In this document: one piece after another, positions 51,506 through 61,685 of the stretch
How positions within the stretch are numbered: position 1 is the first letter of the stretch
Layout of the letters: every line of letters starts with the position of its first letter
From: Carboxylicivirga mesophila
Lineage (GTDB): Bacteria > Bacteroidota > Bacteroidia > Bacteroidales > Marinilabiliaceae
Reading direction: 5' to 3'
DNA length: 64,000 nt
Assembly (NCBI RefSeq): GCF_018271975.1
Contig: NZ_JAGUCN010000007.1
Coordinates: 124,001-188,000, forward strand
The notes under the pieces: generated by a model
The model's input: the letters and a program-made list of their open reading frames with translations, nothing else
What the model was told of the DNA's origin: nothing
Databases searched by the model: none
Position numbers and translations under genes: made by a program

Positions 51506-51964
51506 TTATTCAGCACTCTCATCCTTTAGTTTAAACTCCATTATAACCTGACCATCTTTTGTCAGCTGAAGTACTTCACCCTTAATAGTATAATTCAGCG
51601 TCTGTTGCAGCATCTGAAAGAATTCTATTTCAGGGACGCCATCACAATACATTTTAGTAGAAAAAACCTTATCAATAGTAAGGGTACTACCTTCAACTAT
51701 CGCTTCTCCTCCAAAGGAGTTACAGCCACTATTACCACCAGCTTTGTTTTCAGCCATATTTATTACCAAAGTGGGTGTTTTTAGTGTAAATCCGGCCTCT
51801 TTGGCAGCTTGGCCATTAAATGAAATGAGCTCCCACTGATTAGCCTCAACAAAAAGCTCACTTATATTTTGTTTATTCGATGCTTTTTCCTGACTGGTAC
51901 CTTGTGTGCTTTTGCAACTTACTAATGCTGCTACAGCCATAAGCGCTACAAATAATTTCTTCAT
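51506..51964 (-). CDS. META-domain (HslJ-like) lipoprotein
   Basis: Small envelope lipoprotein, 152 aa. Lipobox LVSCK (Cys17), a polar linker, then one META domain (about 42-145) with the NSGCNSFGGEA core and a second Cys in TKMYCDG; these two cysteines could pair. META proteins such as E. coli HslJ are linked to stress or antibiotic tolerance, but the biochemical role is unknown. Monocistronic. Confidence 0.88.
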   Translation of the reverse strand: MKKLFVALMAVAALVSCKSTQGTSQEKASNKQNISELFVEANQWELISFNGQAAKEAGFTLKTPTLVINMAENKAGGNSGCNSFGGEAIVEGSTLTIDKVFSTKMYCDGVPEIEFFQMLQQTLNYTIKGEVLQLTKDGQVIMEFKLKDESAE

Positions 51965-52046
51965 CTTATTAAGTTTTTGTTTTGTTTAGCTAATTTAGGC
52001 AATAAAAATCATGCCAAAGAAATAAGTAACTTAAATACTTTTTAAA

Positions 52047-52586
52047 ATGGATACAATCGATATAAAAGTTGGTACACGTGTTGAACATCCCAGATATGGT
52101 GAGGGTATAATTGCCAGGATTAATCTTGGTGCCTACATTGTCTTTTTTGAAGATGGCGGCAAGATGGAAATACCAAAAACAAGTACAAACCTAACGATCA
52201 TTGAGAGTCCGGATGAAGGCAAGCCGGAAACTGTGACTGCCCGTGATTTAAGGCAAGCCATTGCTTCTGTGCTGGATGAGTATGGAACATTGCCGGCAGA
52301 AGTAGAGTTAGGTCAAAAATGGCTGGGAGGTAAGTTATTGCTTCAGCCAGCCAATGAGTCATTGCAAGCTAAGGAAATACCAATTGAAACGTTCTTTAAA
52401 AAGATTGTAATGTTGCGTGATCGATTGCGCGTACTAGAGCAAAATATCAATTCATCAGCTACACTGAATGATGAGGAAAAAGTACACATGCAGCAATACA
52501 TTACCAGGGCCTATGGCAGCCTAACCACTTTTAATGTATTGTTTGCCGATAAAGAGGACTATTTTGTTGGTAGCGGCAAGAAATAG
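52047..52586 (+). CDS. Uncharacterised protein with N-terminal Tudor/CarD-like fold
   Basis: I do not recognise a named family. The first 50 residues (GTRVEHPRYGEGIIARI ... YIVFFEDGGKMEIP) look like the small beta-barrel found in CarD, Mfd and UvrD C-termini, which binds RNA polymerase or nucleic acid. The rest (about 60-179) is helical and includes a likely coiled-coil stretch (FFKKIVMLRDRLRVLEQNI). No signal peptide or membrane segment, so cytosolic. No operon partner. A role at polymerase or DNA is only a suggestion from the fold. Confidence 0.75.
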   Translation: MDTIDIKVGTRVEHPRYGEGIIARINLGAYIVFFEDGGKMEIPKTSTNLTIIESPDEGKPETVTARDLRQAIASVLDEYGTLPAEVELGQKWLGGKLLLQPANESLQAKEIPIETFFKKIVMLRDRLRVLEQNINSSATLNDEEKVHMQQYITRAYGSLTTFNVLFADKEDYFVGSGKK

Positions 52587-52677
52587 AATTGAATAGAAAA
52601 GCATCGCATTGAACACTAAAATGTGGTGCATTTTTTATCCTCCTGATATGCAGCTTTTTAATCCTTAGTAGATGTTT

Positions 52678-55497
52678 TTACGCATTTAAAATGTAGTCGG
52701 TCAGATTATCTTCCGCAGTAAGTCCAAGTTTTTTGCGCAGGCGATACCTGTGGTTTTCAACTCCTCTGACAGTAATACCAAGCAATGGCGCGATATCTTT
52801 TGATGTCAGATTGATTCTTAAATACGCGCAGAGGCGCAAATCACTTGGGGTAAGTTCCGGATGTTTTTTCTTCATGGTTTTCAGAAAGGCTTCGTGTGCT
52901 TGCTCAAAATTTGCTTCAAACAATTGCCAGTCATCCTGACCACTGATGTTTTCATCAATTTTATCAATGACTTCCTGGTAATACTTGTCCGGATAGCGAT
53001 TGCCAAGATATTCTTTATGCTTCTTCATCTTAGCTTTTAGTGATAACAGGAATTCGTTTTTCTTAATAATGCTCATGGCCGAACTCGCCAGTTTCTGACT
53101 TTTATAGGATAATTCTGAACTTAGTTTCTCATTTTTCAGTTGAATCAGTTCTTTCTCTTTCTCTTCACGCTTCCGTTTTTCTTTCAGTTTAATTTTACGA
53201 CTGGTTATATACTTTAATCCCAACATCAGGCCAATCATTAATAATGAATAACCGGTAATGGCGTACGTAGTCTGATACCATGGCGCATTTACAATCAGTT
53301 TTAGTTGGTGTATTTTAGATGACTTTAGCCAATTATTTACAGCTTTTACTTCAATAGTGTATGTGCCAGAAGGTATTCGGCTTAATTCAATGGTCGGATG
53401 AGCAGATAAGGCCGACCATTGAGCATACAGACCAGGTATTTTATATTGAAATCTAACCTTTTCACCATTCAACAAGGGGAAGGAGTATCGAAGTGTCAGA
53501 TTGTTTAGGCTATGAGGTAAGCTAATCGTGTTGTTTTTAATGCGTAATGGGAATTGGTCGCCCTTTTTATTTGCTGCATTTACTTGTCTAAGCTGTATCT
53601 CGTGAAGTTCGATTTCAGTGCCTTCATAGTGGTTATTCAAATTAAGCAACATATAGCCATTTTCAAGGCAAACCATCGCCGTTGTATCATTTAGCTGCAC
53701 AATATTTTCATGATCAGGAATTAAATGATTCTCGAATAACTGCTTAGGGTAAAAATTGATCCTGGAGACATCGTTAGCATAAATCTTAAAATAGGCAATG
53801 CCTTTATCGCTAACAAACCAGTAGTGGTGATTAGGGCCAGGAACCATGCGGTTAGCGGCTTTAAAATCACCCACGGCACCATTTAAAAAACTAAATGGAA
53901 CAATGGTGTTCCTGAGCACGTCATAGGTATATAGCTGGTGTCCGGTGGTGATAACTATCTGGTTTTCTATTTTAAATACATTCAAGTGACCAAGCTGTTC
54001 AGGTCCATCTTCAAACTTATCGTATTTAATGACCGATTCTACATTATCAAGCTCATCATTTAAGCGAATTTTATACAGGCCATTGTAGAAATGGCTGGCC
54101 CATAGATTGCCCAGGTGATCTACCTCAATAAAACGTGTTAAGTTATTAAAGCCACTGATGGTATTGGACATCTTCCACCCATCCTGTGTTTTTCGGTAGA
54201 CAATTAGGTCATTATAGGTACCTTGCAGCAGCACATCTTGCTGGCGGGGATGGCGTTTGATATTATAGGCACCCGAATAGTCAGAAAGCAGAGAAAAGTT
54301 ATTGCCGCTGCTAATGAATGTGCCCTTGTTATGTCCTATGAACAGATGATTGTCGATGATTTCACAGTCCCACACCTGACCTTGAGTTCCATCAACCAAT
54401 GAGAATTTGCTATTGGGTTCGTCCCATCGCTTTACATACAAACCTTGGTTAGTGCCAAGAAAGAGGTCCCCATTATAAAGAGCGCCGCTGTATACGGCAC
54501 CAATATCTTTTTCTATGTAGTTTTTATAACAATTGACCGGGGTGTTTGCTAAATATTCAATTCCGGCATCAAGTGCCAGCCAAATATTATTAAAACGATC
54601 AAAGCTGATGCCTAATACCGTATTACTTTGCAGACCATTCTCATTATTATAATGGTATTTTATTTCACCTTGCTCCGAGAAGGCAATAATGCCATTTAAG
54701 ATAGTTCCAATAATAATATTTCCTTCATTAGTAAGTGCGCCATGATTAATTTTATTGGTTTTGAAGAATGATTGAAGGTTGGCTGCTATTGTACTAAACT
54801 GGCCGTTATTACTATTATAGCTGAATAAACCATCTGATTCTGTACCAATATACAGCATCCCGGTTAAGGCATTTTTGGCTATAAATCTTACGTATTTGTC
54901 TTTTAGGAATTCATCTTCAATAACAGGCACGAGCTGCTTATTTTCAACGCGATAAATACCTTCATTATAAATAGACACGTATAATGTATCTTTTATGAGC
55001 GTTGTGAAATTTATAAAACCACCTGTCTTTATTATTGAAAAATGCTCATTCTCGTATAAGTATATGCCTGCAAATGAATGAAATATTGTTTGGTTTTTAG
55101 TTGTGAAGATACTCCAGAACTCTTCATTGGTACCAAATTGTGACTTTACACTGTCGGCGAGTGAAAAATATTGTAGCTTATTATTATCTGATCTTTCCCA
55201 AAAGCCTAACTCACGATAACCTCCTGTATATACTCTTGCCGAATCAACGGCAACGGTCCTTATAATTGAAGCATTTGGAGATGGATAGAGCTGCCAGCTT
55301 ATTCCATCAAACTCAAGTAATCCGCTACTATTACCAAAGTACATATGCCCCGAATTACCGCAAGATACTGACCAGTTTTGACTAGCGGCCTTATAATCGT
55401 TTTTTGAGAAACTTATTAAAGGTTGCGCATCAAGGTTTACAAAACCTATAATGGTATGGAGAGAGATAAACAATATGAGTATTGTAGGATGCTTCAT
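52678..55497 (-). CDS. Membrane-bound propeller / Y_Y_Y / LuxR-type one-component regulator
   Basis: Single-polypeptide transmembrane regulator, 939 aa, with no kinase. A signal peptide precedes periplasmic beta-propeller repeats (to about 620) and a Y_Y_Y domain (about 640-735). One transmembrane helix (about 745-765), a Lys/Glu-rich coiled coil and a C-terminal LuxR-type helix-turn-helix (LTPSDLRLCAYLRINLTSKD, about 873-892, then GVENHRYRLRKKLGL) follow. It is divergent from the GH144 PUL and probably senses its oligosaccharide. The frame opens at a TTG at 55512; the ATG at 55497 (MKHPTILIL) is the better start. Confidence 0.88.
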   Translation of the reverse strand: MKHPTILILFISLHTIIGFVNLDAQPLISFSKNDYKAASQNWSVSCGNSGHMYFGNSSGLLEFDGISWQLYPSPNASIIRTVAVDSARVYTGGYRELGFWERSDNNKLQYFSLADSVKSQFGTNEEFWSIFTTKNQTIFHSFAGIYLYENEHFSIIKTGGFINFTTLIKDTLYVSIYNEGIYRVENKQLVPVIEDEFLKDKYVRFIAKNALTGMLYIGTESDGLFSYNSNNGQFSTIAANLQSFFKTNKINHGALTNEGNIIIGTILNGIIAFSEQGEIKYHYNNENGLQSNTVLGISFDRFNNIWLALDAGIEYLANTPVNCYKNYIEKDIGAVYSGALYNGDLFLGTNQGLYVKRWDEPNSKFSLVDGTQGQVWDCEIIDNHLFIGHNKGTFISSGNNFSLLSDYSGAYNIKRHPRQQDVLLQGTYNDLIVYRKTQDGWKMSNTISGFNNLTRFIEVDHLGNLWASHFYNGLYKIRLNDELDNVESVIKYDKFEDGPEQLGHLNVFKIENQIVITTGHQLYTYDVLRNTIVPFSFLNGAVGDFKAANRMVPGPNHHYWFVSDKGIAYFKIYANDVSRINFYPKQLFENHLIPDHENIVQLNDTTAMVCLENGYMLLNLNNHYEGTEIELHEIQLRQVNAANKKGDQFPLRIKNNTISLPHSLNNLTLRYSFPLLNGEKVRFQYKIPGLYAQWSALSAHPTIELSRIPSGTYTIEVKAVNNWLKSSKIHQLKLIVNAPWYQTTYAITGYSLLMIGLMLGLKYITSRKIKLKEKRKREEKEKELIQLKNEKLSSELSYKSQKLASSAMSIIKKNEFLLSLKAKMKKHKEYLGNRYPDKYYQEVIDKIDENISGQDDWQLFEANFEQAHEAFLKTMKKKHPELTPSDLRLCAYLRINLTSKDIAPLLGITVRGVENHRYRLRKKLGLTAEDNLTDYILNA

Positions 55498-55888
55498 ATG
55501 CTGATTAGACAATATCTGTATGTAGTTAGATAATATAACGCCAGTAAAAATAGATTATTCTCTTTTTAAGACATTAAATCTTATTAACAATCTTTTGTAA
55601 TTCATGGTAGCTTGTGTCTTTTTTGCCCTGTTTTGCCTCAAATACATCAGAAAATAGCTCATCGTGATGTGAAAAAATAGCAATTGTAAGGATGTCTTAT
55701 GTGAGATTTGCAATTCTTCAATGGGTTAATAATTAAATATGTATGGACTTAGATTTGTGATGAGTGAGGTAATTGTGAAATGCCATATTAAGACTTTTTA
55801 ACAAAGAGAGCTTATAGTGTGGCACTTTTTTTCTGTTGCAGTGGTGTACTCAATACATTTGACCAAGCGAACTTAAAAAAACACAGAC
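55498..55888. other. Divergent regulatory region between PUL regulator and susC (391 bp)
   Basis: No gene seen. It holds the susC -7 element (55854-55861). The remainder is AT-rich and presumably carries the regulator's binding site, but I found no convincing repeat pair. Confidence 0.6.
55854..55861 (+). promoter_or_regulatory. -7 promoter element (TACATTTG) of the GH144 PUL
   Basis: Exact TAnnTTTG, 27 bp before the susC ATG. A TTG lies only 15 bp upstream, shorter than the usual spacer, which would suit an activator-dependent promoter. Confidence 0.6.
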
Positions 55889-58800
55889 ATGAAAAAAATC
55901 TTTTATTCGATTCTTCTATTGTTCGTATCTACACTTATTATGGCACAAAATCCTATAAAGGTTGCCGGAAAAGTGACAGGTACTGATAATATAGGGATAC
56001 CGGGTGTTTCTGTTGTTATAAAAGGAACAACAACCGGTACAATTACCGATTTTGACGGTAATTACACTATTTCAGCAACATCCGATAATACTATTGAATT
56101 TAGTTTTATTGGTTATGAGAATCAGAATGTGGTAGTTGGTAATCAAACGACTATTAATATTGTTTTGCAGGAGTCAAACGAGTTGGTCGATGAAGTAGTG
56201 GTAGTTGGTTACGGTACTCAAAAAGTAAAAGACCTAACTTCGGCTATTACAACAGTGAAATCTGAAGAGTTAGTAAAAACACCTGCAGCTAATGTTACTC
56301 AGGCGCTCCAGGGTAAAGTAGGGGGGGTGCAGGTTGTTAGTTCCGGCCAACCAGGTAACCAGTCAACAGTAAGGGTACGTGGTATTGGTTCATATTTAAA
56401 TGCAGCAGCCAACCCACTTTATGTTGTTGACGGTATGTTCTATGACAACATTGATTTCTTGAATATGAATGACGTTGAGTCTGTTTCGGTATTAAAAGAT
56501 GCATCTGCAGCAGCTATCTATGGAGTAAAGGCTGCTAATGGTGTTATTTTGATTAGCACGAAAGCTGGACGCAAAGGAATGACAGAGTTTGAGTACGATG
56601 GGTATTATGGTTATCAGGTAGCTCAAAATGTACTTCAGATGGCTAATTCAGAACAGTTCACTACCATGGCCCTGGAATCAGGATCTGATGCTGATTACTC
56701 ATTTATTTTAAATAGTATGCAAAAATATGGCCGTAGCCGTGTTAATCCCAATGTACCTGACGTGAATACTGACTGGTATAAGGAGATACTGCGTCCTGCT
56801 CCAATTCAAAATCATAGCATCAGTGCCCGGGGAGGTTCAGAGAATATAACCTATGCCTTAGGAACCAGCTATTTTAAGCAGGATGGTATTATGGATGTTG
56901 AAAACTATTATGAACGTTTTAACCTGACTGCTAAAATTGATGCAAAAGCTAATAAGTGGTTATCATATGGTGGTAATATGGTTTTTAGTAACGCTACTAA
57001 AGTAAATCCTCCAAATGGTGCATGGAAACAGGCATACCTGGCTGTACCTGTTTTACCGGTTCATGATCCGGATTATGAGGGCATTTCATACCCGGAGAAT
57101 TTCGCAGATGCTAATATACTTGGATATCGTGGGCATCAAAATCCTTTTCCATCAATGCTTTATGATGATAATAAGCTTGATATAATGAAGGCTAATGTTA
57201 ATTTTTATGCACAGGTAGACTTAATTCCTTCAAAACTTAACTTCCGGACAGCATATAATCACGCTTATACTAGTCTAAATTCACGTAATGTGAATTTTCC
57301 GTATGAGATTAATAGTAACTGGACAAGGGATTATTATTCCGAACCTGAAGAGCAAGAACTTTTAGAGGAGGAATTATCCCAATTAAGAAGAGCTAATATT
57401 AAGGTTGCAAAGAGTAATCAAACCTTCTCTGATCAAATTTGGGATAATGTTCTAACATACACTGATAGTTTTGCGGATCATAATGTTTCTGTTATGCTTG
57501 GATCATCATATATTCAAAAAACTGCTAATAATTTTTGGGCTTCATCATTAGATATACCTAATGGCCCAGAGCAATATTGGTATCTGAACCTAAGGGATAA
57601 AGCTCCTGAATCTCATGATGTAGGTGATGGAGGTTCTAAGACTTACACCCAATCTTATTTTAGCCGTTTATCGTACAACTTTGCCGGTAAATACCTGGTA
57701 TATGCCACCATGCGGGCTGATGGAAGTAGCAAGTTTGAAGATAAATGGGGCTACTTTCCTGCAATTGGTGCAGGATGGGTCATCTCTGAAGAGAGTTTTC
57801 TTCAGGACAATGATTTTATTGACTTCTTAAAAATACGCGTTGGTTGGGGCCAGTTAGGTAACGAAAATATACCATACTCACACGGTTCAAAGGCATCTTA
57901 CGTAAACTATGTAGCTTTGGATGATGTGCGTACTTCCGGAACGGTAATAACCAATACATTTAATTACCTGGAATGGGAAGTATCAGAAGAAACCAATATA
58001 GGTTTCAGCGCCAATGTCTTAAACAATCGTTTAGATATTGAAGCAGACTATTATGTGCGCGATACAAAAAATGCAGCGATTGAAGTAATAGCTCCGGTTA
58101 TACAAACTAGTAGCATTAGAAATGCAGGTGTTATCCGTAATACCGGTTTTGAGCTGGCTTTAAATTGGAATGATAACATTACAAGTGATTTAAGTTATTG
58201 GGTTGGTGCCAATGTTTCTACCAACAAAAACGAAGTGCGAGAGCTCTATGGGCAGGAGTATATCCTGAATGGTTCTGCCGAATTCAGGCAATTGACCAAA
58301 GTAGGTGAGCCATTATATGCCTTCTATGGATGGGAAGTGGCTGGTGTTTACCAAAATCAGGCGGAGATTGATGCTGATCCCGTAGCTGTTGCAAACGGAC
58401 TGCAGCCCGGAGATTTTAAGTATGTTGATCAGAATGGTGATGAGGAAATTACAGCCGAAGATCGCGAGGTCTTAGGCTCTTATTTCCCAACCGTAATGTA
58501 TGGGGCTAATCTGGGAATTAAATATAAAAACCTGCAATTAACCACAAATATAATGGGACAGGCCGGTAATAAAATCTTAAACCGTAAGCGTGGTGAAATA
58601 ATTTGGACCAACGATACTAATATGGATGCTGATTTAGCCACAAATCGCTGGCATGGCGAAGGTTCTTCTAATAAGTATCCATCAGTCAGTGGATTAAGAA
58701 GAGCATGGAATCAAAAGATGAGTGATTACCTGGTTGAAGATGGCTCATTCTTCAGAATACAAAATATTCAGTTAGCGTATACGCTTTCCAATAAGCAATT

Positions 58801-58963
58801 AATGGGAATAGATATGCCGGCAACCCGTATTTCTTTCACTGCTGAACGTCCACTTACCGTATTTAATTATAATGGATTTAATCCTGAAGTGGCTAACGGA
58901 ATTGATAACCAGACACACCCTGTTCCGGCTGTTTACACGATCGGATTAAATGTTAAATTTTAA
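55889..58963 (+). CDS. SusC/RagA-type TonB-dependent transporter of the GH144 PUL
   Basis: Outer-membrane importer without an STN domain, 1024 aa. Signal peptide (about 1-19, cut near MAQ), carboxypeptidase-D-like domain (about 24-100), plug with DEVVVVGYGTQ near 103-113, then the 22-strand barrel ending YTIGLNVKF. Lack of STN fits regulation by the divergent one-component regulator rather than by a sigma/anti-sigma pair. Predicted cargo is a beta-1,2-gluco-oligosaccharide, inferred from the GH144 genes downstream. Confidence 0.95.
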   Translation: MKKIFYSILLLFVSTLIMAQNPIKVAGKVTGTDNIGIPGVSVVIKGTTTGTITDFDGNYTISATSDNTIEFSFIGYENQNVVVGNQTTINIVLQESNELVDEVVVVGYGTQKVKDLTSAITTVKSEELVKTPAANVTQALQGKVGGVQVVSSGQPGNQSTVRVRGIGSYLNAAANPLYVVDGMFYDNIDFLNMNDVESVSVLKDASAAAIYGVKAANGVILISTKAGRKGMTEFEYDGYYGYQVAQNVLQMANSEQFTTMALESGSDADYSFILNSMQKYGRSRVNPNVPDVNTDWYKEILRPAPIQNHSISARGGSENITYALGTSYFKQDGIMDVENYYERFNLTAKIDAKANKWLSYGGNMVFSNATKVNPPNGAWKQAYLAVPVLPVHDPDYEGISYPENFADANILGYRGHQNPFPSMLYDDNKLDIMKANVNFYAQVDLIPSKLNFRTAYNHAYTSLNSRNVNFPYEINSNWTRDYYSEPEEQELLEEELSQLRRANIKVAKSNQTFSDQIWDNVLTYTDSFADHNVSVMLGSSYIQKTANNFWASSLDIPNGPEQYWYLNLRDKAPESHDVGDGGSKTYTQSYFSRLSYNFAGKYLVYATMRADGSSKFEDKWGYFPAIGAGWVISEESFLQDNDFIDFLKIRVGWGQLGNENIPYSHGSKASYVNYVALDDVRTSGTVITNTFNYLEWEVSEETNIGFSANVLNNRLDIEADYYVRDTKNAAIEVIAPVIQTSSIRNAGVIRNTGFELALNWNDNITSDLSYWVGANVSTNKNEVRELYGQEYILNGSAEFRQLTKVGEPLYAFYGWEVAGVYQNQAEIDADPVAVANGLQPGDFKYVDQNGDEEITAEDREVLGSYFPTVMYGANLGIKYKNLQLTTNIMGQAGNKILNRKRGEIIWTNDTNMDADLATNRWHGEGSSNKYPSVSGLRRAWNQKMSDYLVEDGSFFRIQNIQLAYTLSNKQLMGIDMPATRISFTAERPLTVFNYNGFNPEVANGIDNQTHPVPAVYTIGLNVKF

Positions 58964-58981
58964 TTGCATAATCAGAAGGAT

Positions 58982-60553
58982 ATGAAAATCATTAACAATT
59001 ATATAGCAAAAACACTGGCATTGGTATTGATGACCTTTGCTGTTGCCTCTTGCCATGACTTATTGGATGAACCATTAGAAAATAGAGTGCCGGCATCTGA
59101 TGTTGATTATACCATTGCACAGGATATGATACTACCCTTATACGGAGCTTATGCTGAGTTTTACAATGGTCGCGGCTGGGAAGGTATACCTCTCTTATCT
59201 GTGAGAGGCGATGATGTCAACGCAGGTGGATATGGTGACCAGCAACCATTTTTTATGACTGACCGCTATGTCTATGATAATAACTATTGGATGTATAATT
59301 CATTGTGGAAAGTAGAATATACCACCATATTCCGCATGTTTGATGCTGTTGAACAGATCGGTTTATACCGTGAGCATTCTGGTAATCCTAATGCTGATCA
59401 GTATATTGCTGAAACCATGGTGATGAAAGGCTGGTTATTGCGTAACCTGGCACTAACATGGGGCGATATTATTATCCCTGAATCAGGTAGCCCTGAGGAT
59501 ATGTTGGTTGGAGAAGTATCCACTTATAACGAAGTGATGCAATACATTTCTGATTTGATGGATGAAGCTCTGCCATATTTACCAGACATGCTCCCTGGCG
59601 ATCGTAGCGATGTTCCCGGTGGTATTACTAAATATACAGCCTTAGCTATTAAAGCGATGGTCAACCTGGAAATGAAGAACTTTCAGACTGTTGCAGATGC
59701 CACATCTGAAATAATCAAATCAAGAAAATTTGCGCTCTATAGTGATTTTTATGAGTTGTTTAAAAAAGACGGAGAATTATCTTCAGAAAACTTATTGGAA
59801 TTACAATTCTCAGATTATGGCGAAAGTACCGGCCCTGCAGAAACATACTTGTACGCTTTTTATGGAACTCAAAACTGGACACCTAAAGTGGAAGGAGCTA
59901 AAAGTGGATGGGGGTTTTATGAGCCAAGCTTAAAATGGGTGAAGTTTATGTTGGATAGAGGAGAAACCTCTCGTCTACAAACCAGTGTACTATTTACCAA
60001 TAACGGGATTAATAAGATAACAGAAGATCCTGGGTATGCTGATTTACCGGCATGGATTTCGAATACTACACCTTCGGGTGATATCATTAACGATTACGCC
60101 AGGGCTATCTTTGGCAGTGGAAAGCATTATTTACCATCTGATCAGTTAACCTCTGGACGTACTAATTATGGAACCGGTAAAAACTATACATTATTACGCT
60201 ATGCTGAAATATTGCTAATTCATGCCGAAGCATTGGTACAAGGCGCTACAAGTTCAACCATGTCAGCCGACATGGCTGTAAATGAGGTACGCAGACGTGC
60301 AGGCTTAAACGATATCAGTGGCGTTGGCCTTCAGGAAGTGTTAGACGAAAAATTTGCCGAATTAGCTATGGAATGTGGTTCACGCTATTATGATATGGTC
60401 AGGTATGCTAAGTATGATGAATTAAGCTATGGTGACCGTTATGATGAGTCTGACGGAGTTCGTCAATTCACGGCAGATAAAGTATTCCTCCCATATCCTT
60501 TGGCTCAGTTAGATCAATTGCCGAACCTTAGAGAATATGCCAATACTAAGTAA
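58982..60553 (+). CDS. SusD/RagB-family lipoprotein of the GH144 PUL
   Basis: Surface glycan-binding partner of the upstream SusC. Lipobox VASCH (Cys about 24) then the SusD fold: an early SDVDYTIAQDMILPLYGAY segment, MKGWLLRNLALTWGD near 160, RYAEILLIHAEALVQG and the C-terminal ELAMECGSRYYDMVRY signature. The frame is open from a TTG directly after the susC stop (58964), but the ATG at 58982 with AGAAGGA upstream begins the signal peptide (523 aa). Confidence 0.94.
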   Translation: MKIINNYIAKTLALVLMTFAVASCHDLLDEPLENRVPASDVDYTIAQDMILPLYGAYAEFYNGRGWEGIPLLSVRGDDVNAGGYGDQQPFFMTDRYVYDNNYWMYNSLWKVEYTTIFRMFDAVEQIGLYREHSGNPNADQYIAETMVMKGWLLRNLALTWGDIIIPESGSPEDMLVGEVSTYNEVMQYISDLMDEALPYLPDMLPGDRSDVPGGITKYTALAIKAMVNLEMKNFQTVADATSEIIKSRKFALYSDFYELFKKDGELSSENLLELQFSDYGESTGPAETYLYAFYGTQNWTPKVEGAKSGWGFYEPSLKWVKFMLDRGETSRLQTSVLFTNNGINKITEDPGYADLPAWISNTTPSGDIINDYARAIFGSGKHYLPSDQLTSGRTNYGTGKNYTLLRYAEILLIHAEALVQGATSSTMSADMAVNEVRRRAGLNDISGVGLQEVLDEKFAELAMECGSRYYDMVRYAKYDELSYGDRYDESDGVRQFTADKVFLPYPLAQLDQLPNLREYANTK

Positions 60554-60572
60554 TTAAACTAAACTTGGAAAA

Positions 60573-61652
60573 ATGAAAATATACACTAAAATAATATTAT
60601 TGGCATTAATAGTTGTGTTTAATGCCTGTAAAGACGGATTTATTGATGATATATCAAAAGTAGATCCTGGTTCTGATGAATTAGCTCCGACAATATCAAT
60701 TAGTTCTCCTCAGGAGAATAAGCAATTGATTGTTCCGACAGGCGCAGGGATACCTGTTTTCCTTGAGGCGATTGATGATATTGAATTAGATAATGTATCT
60801 TTTCTGATTGATGGGGAGGAACTGGATTTTATAAATGAATTCACGGATTATCGCAGATATGCCCCAATAAATGGACATGTATTAGCTCTTACCGAAGGTG
60901 CATATACTTTGCAAATAAAAGTTGAAGATAAAACAGGAAAGAATGTTACATCTGATATTGTCAACTTCAGTGTGGTTGAGATGGGTGATTTTGAACCATT
61001 ATATGGCGAAACTTTTTATATGAGCTTTCAAAATCACTTTCTGGATCATAAATCGGTTAATAGCGCCAACATAATCGGTTTCCCAGGTTTCGAAGCCAAT
61101 GGTGTTATTGGAGCTGCTTACCAGGGAGCTGAAGGTGCCAGTCTTTCATTTCCTGTGGCTGATGTATTGTCGGGCACCGAAATGAGTGCTACATTCTGGT
61201 ACAATATTGCACAGCAGGGCCGTTCAGGTATCTTATCTGCCAGCCCATCGGGCAGTAATAATAACCGCGTGGCTGGATTCAGACTATTCCGCGAAGGAGG
61301 TGATGACGCTCAGATCATCAAGCTGAATGTAGGCAATGGCTCGGGAGATCAATGGTTTGATGGTGGTGCTGCGGCTACTGTTAATCCGCAGACAACTGAT
61401 TGGGTGCATATTGCCATAACCATATCCGAATCATCGGCAGCCGTTTATATCAATGGCGAGGTGGTTTCTGAGGGTGCTTTGACTGGTCCAATGAGCCTGG
61501 ATAATTGCGAAGACCTTTACATCGCTTCAGGTGGTCCTTATTTCAGTGGTTGGGGCCATGCCGAGGATTTAAGTCAGTACGATGAATTACGTATATTCCA
61601 AAAGGCGCTTAGTCAGGATGAAATCAAGGCCATTATAGCTGCTGAGGAATAA
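60573..61652 (+). CDS. Surface lipoprotein with Ig-like and LamG/concanavalin-like domains
   Basis: 359-residue lipoprotein (lipobox FNACK, Cys19) in the place normally held by SusE/SusF-like binding proteins. An Ig-like domain (about 35-130; PTISISSPQENKQL and GAYTLQIKVEDKTGKN) is followed by a LamG-type jelly roll (about 145-355; GASLSFPVADVLSG, SATFWYNIAQQGR, WVHIAITISESSAAVYINGE, split here). No glycosidase catalytic motif is seen. Probably binds the target glucan at the cell surface. The CKDG start after lipidation fits surface export. Confidence 0.85.
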   Translation: MKIYTKIILLALIVVFNACKDGFIDDISKVDPGSDELAPTISISSPQENKQLIVPTGAGIPVFLEAIDDIELDNVSFLIDGEELDFINEFTDYRRYAPINGHVLALTEGAYTLQIKVEDKTGKNVTSDIVNFSVVEMGDFEPLYGETFYMSFQNHFLDHKSVNSANIIGFPGFEANGVIGAAYQGAEGASLSFPVADVLSGTEMSATFWYNIAQQGRSGILSASPSGSNNNRVAGFRLFREGGDDAQIIKLNVGNGSGDQWFDGGAAATVNPQTTDWVHIAITISESSAAVYINGEVVSEGALTGPMSLDNCEDLYIASGGPYFSGWGHAEDLSQYDELRIFQKALSQDEIKAIIAAEE

Positions 61653-61685
61653 AGGCACTATACGCAAGTATAATAAACAGATAAA

